DNA of 64,000 nt from Parvicella tangerina (lineage in GTDB: Bacteria; Bacteroidota; Bacteroidia; Flavobacteriales_D; Parvicellaceae): contig NZ_OU015584.1 of the NCBI RefSeq assembly GCF_907165195.1, forward strand, positions 744,001-808,000. Reading direction: 5' to 3'. A program made the position numbers and the translations under genes. How positions within the stretch are numbered: position 1 is the first letter of the stretch; each line of letters begins with the position of its first letter. The notes under the pieces are model-generated. The model was not told the DNA's origin, searched no databases, and saw nothing but the letters and a program-made list of their open reading frames with translations. Positions 62,861 to 64,000 of the stretch are shown piece after piece.

Positions 62861-64000
62861 AACTTATTTTTTATTTGATTTTTAAAATTGATATTAAATT
62901 GTAAACTGACATCTCTACCAATGTTCAGCAATCCAAAATTTTTAAACCTTGAAAGGTGATCGTAGTATGCTTCGTTTAGCATGTTCTTAACTACTAATTT
63001 CAAAGCGAAATTTGCATTGTCGGTAGACCAGCTGTACCCTGTTCCAAGATTAATGATTTGATATCCTGGTGAATTGTCTTCATAAGGGTTGACCAGTTGT
63101 TGTGACGACACAATGTTGGCATTACTGAACACGTAGAATGTCCTATTCTTTAGTGTGCGTTCATACCTTACTTCAGGAGTGAGTTTATTCGCGGGCATAT
63201 ATGGTAAATACTCGCCATTTTCTAATTCTCCGATAAGTAAAGCATAACTTCCTGAAAGCTTGATTCCTTTCAGCTTTTTCAACGCATAAGAGACGGTTGC
63301 CTCTGCACCATATATAGCGGCATCGTATTGAACAAATCGAGATACGGGAAATCCGTACCAACTCTCAGTAGTAGGTTGTAAGTAGATGTAGTTTTTAAAG
63401 TAATTGTAAAAACCAGAAATACTAAGACCTACAAGGTTACCAGTCCGATAAACTCCAATATCCGCATTCACATTCCGCTCATTTTTCATGTTGGGATCTC
63501 CTATTTCATAAGTGTAAATCCCTTCATGAAGTCCATTCGCGGATAGCTCTGCCAAATTCGGAGCTCTAACTCCAGTTGATAGGTTGAGCTTGATGTTCCA
63601 GTGTTTGTCAGGAATCCAACTTGTGCCCAGCATGGTATTCATATAAGTACGGTTTTGGTGAAACGGATCCATTTCCTTCTCATCCGAGTTAACCGTAGGT
63701 GTGAGGAATGTTTGAATGTTTTTTATTCCTGCACCTAGTCCATATTCCAGTACTACTTTTTTTCTCATGAACTTTAAATATGCTGAAGCAGATGACTCCA
63801 TCATAACTGCATCTGGAACGATCTTCCTTTTTCCGTAGTTGGTGTTGTTCTCAAAATTGCTGCTATTGGCAACAATAAGTAACCAGTCATTACTCAGCAT
63901 CTTTTCCCATTTCAACGCATATTGCCCCGTTAGTAAAAGCATTTTTAAGCTAAGCTCTCCACCTCCCTCATCCTCTGATCTGTAATTGGATTGTAGTCCA
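62857..64000 (-). CDS. TonB-dependent receptor, N-terminus beyond window
   Basis: The last 380 or so residues of a TonB-dependent receptor; the frame stays open to the window edge (codons before the first Met read GLQSNYRSEDEGGGELSLKM). The C-terminal barrel is clear: LNLSTGVRAPNLAELSANGLHEGIYTYEIGDPNMKNERNVNADIGVY-like strands and the final segment DVSLQFNINFKNQIKNKL. It is closer to CirA/HmuR-type receptors than to the two carboxypeptidase-domain receptors elsewhere here. Partner lipoprotein follows with ATGA overlap. Confidence 0.92.
   Translation of the reverse strand, partial: GLQSNYRSEDEGGGELSLKMLLLTGQYALKWEKMLSNDWLLIVANSSNFENNTNYGKRKIVPDAVMMESSASAYLKFMRKKVVLEYGLGAGIKNIQTFLTPTVNSDEKEMDPFHQNRTYMNTMLGTSWIPDKHWNIKLNLSTGVRAPNLAELSANGLHEGIYTYEIGDPNMKNERNVNADIGVYRTGNLVGLSISGFYNYFKNYIYLQPTTESWYGFPVSRFVQYDAAIYGAEATVSYALKKLKGIKLSGSYALLIGELENGEYLPYMPANKLTPEVRYERTLKNRTFYVFSNANIVSSQQLVNPYEDNSPGYQIINLGTGYSWSTDNANFALKLVVKNMLNEAYYDHLSRFKNFGLLNIGRDVSLQFNINFKNQIKNKL

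Noticed and set aside
1-64000. CRISPR array, phage or transposon
   Set aside because: No repeat-spacer series, Cas gene, integrase, transposase or phage structural gene was seen.

Overview
This AT-rich window comes from a member of the Bacteroidota, most likely a marine or aquatic flavobacterium-like lineage (Flavobacteriales). The main clues are three TonB-dependent receptors with Bacteroidota partners (DUF4249 and small lipoproteins), a type IX secretion sorting domain on a metalloprotease, a menaquinone gene (menA), a DnaJ with only two zinc repeats, an AccD without its zinc ribbon, a bacterial geranylgeranylglyceryl-phosphate synthase, and promoters of the TTTG-N19-TAnnTTTG type instead of sigma70 boxes. 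Several genes start at TTG. Most of the window is chromosomal housekeeping and envelope biology. No transposase, integrase, phage or CRISPR array was seen.

Layout. 1-2164: a TonB receptor cut by the window edge. 2.3-4.5 kb: fumC, a 51-residue membrane protein and a tRNA-Ala(GGC) flanked by broken copies of itself. 4.5-7.8 kb: an ECF sigma factor with a large anti-sigma-like protein that carries a c-type cytochrome domain. 8-11.5 kb: a lipoprotein and a TPR sensor kinase of the LytS type. 11.7-17.9 kb: an Asn-rich secreted protein, an exported WD40-caspase protein overlapping an outer-membrane barrel gene, and a divergent secreted protein. 17.9-22 kb: dnaJ-grpE, a glycosyltransferase, engB and a conserved protein. 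22.2-24.6 kb: a GH3 enzyme, a cyclophilin and a hydrolase. 24.7-31.6 kb: a complete TetR-TolC-MFP-RND efflux operon. 31.7-36.5 kb: a secreted M43 protease, a DUF808 membrane protein and a subtilase overlapping a barrel gene. 36.5-44.4 kb: moaA, class I aldolase, accD, a PLP decarboxylase and lysA-lysC. 44.5-51 kb: three glycosyltransferases, menA, a DUF4254 protein and an acyl-CoA thioesterase. 51-54.1 kb: a DUF4249 lipoprotein with a frameshifted TonB receptor. 54.2-56.2 kb: a ThiE/TenI-like protein, GGGP synthase and a phosphopantetheinyl transferase. 56.3-64 kb: a WG-repeat protein, folE, cysS, an exported C1 peptidase, a methyltransferase-like protein and a third TonB receptor with a small lipoprotein, cut by the right edge.

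How the genes work together. The clearest functional units are the RND pump operon, dnaJ-grpE, the lysC-lysA overlap, the TonB receptor/lipoprotein pairs, and the sigma/anti-sigma pair. The best candidates for undescribed systems are the sigma factor paired with a membrane anti-sigma that displays a heme c domain in the periplasm, and the exported WD40-caspase linked by translational overlap to an outer-membrane barrel. The tRNA-Ala locus with 5' and 3' tRNA debris, the homopolymer frameshift in the second TonB receptor, and a G8 tract in a signal-peptide coding region are the main signs of recent sequence change.
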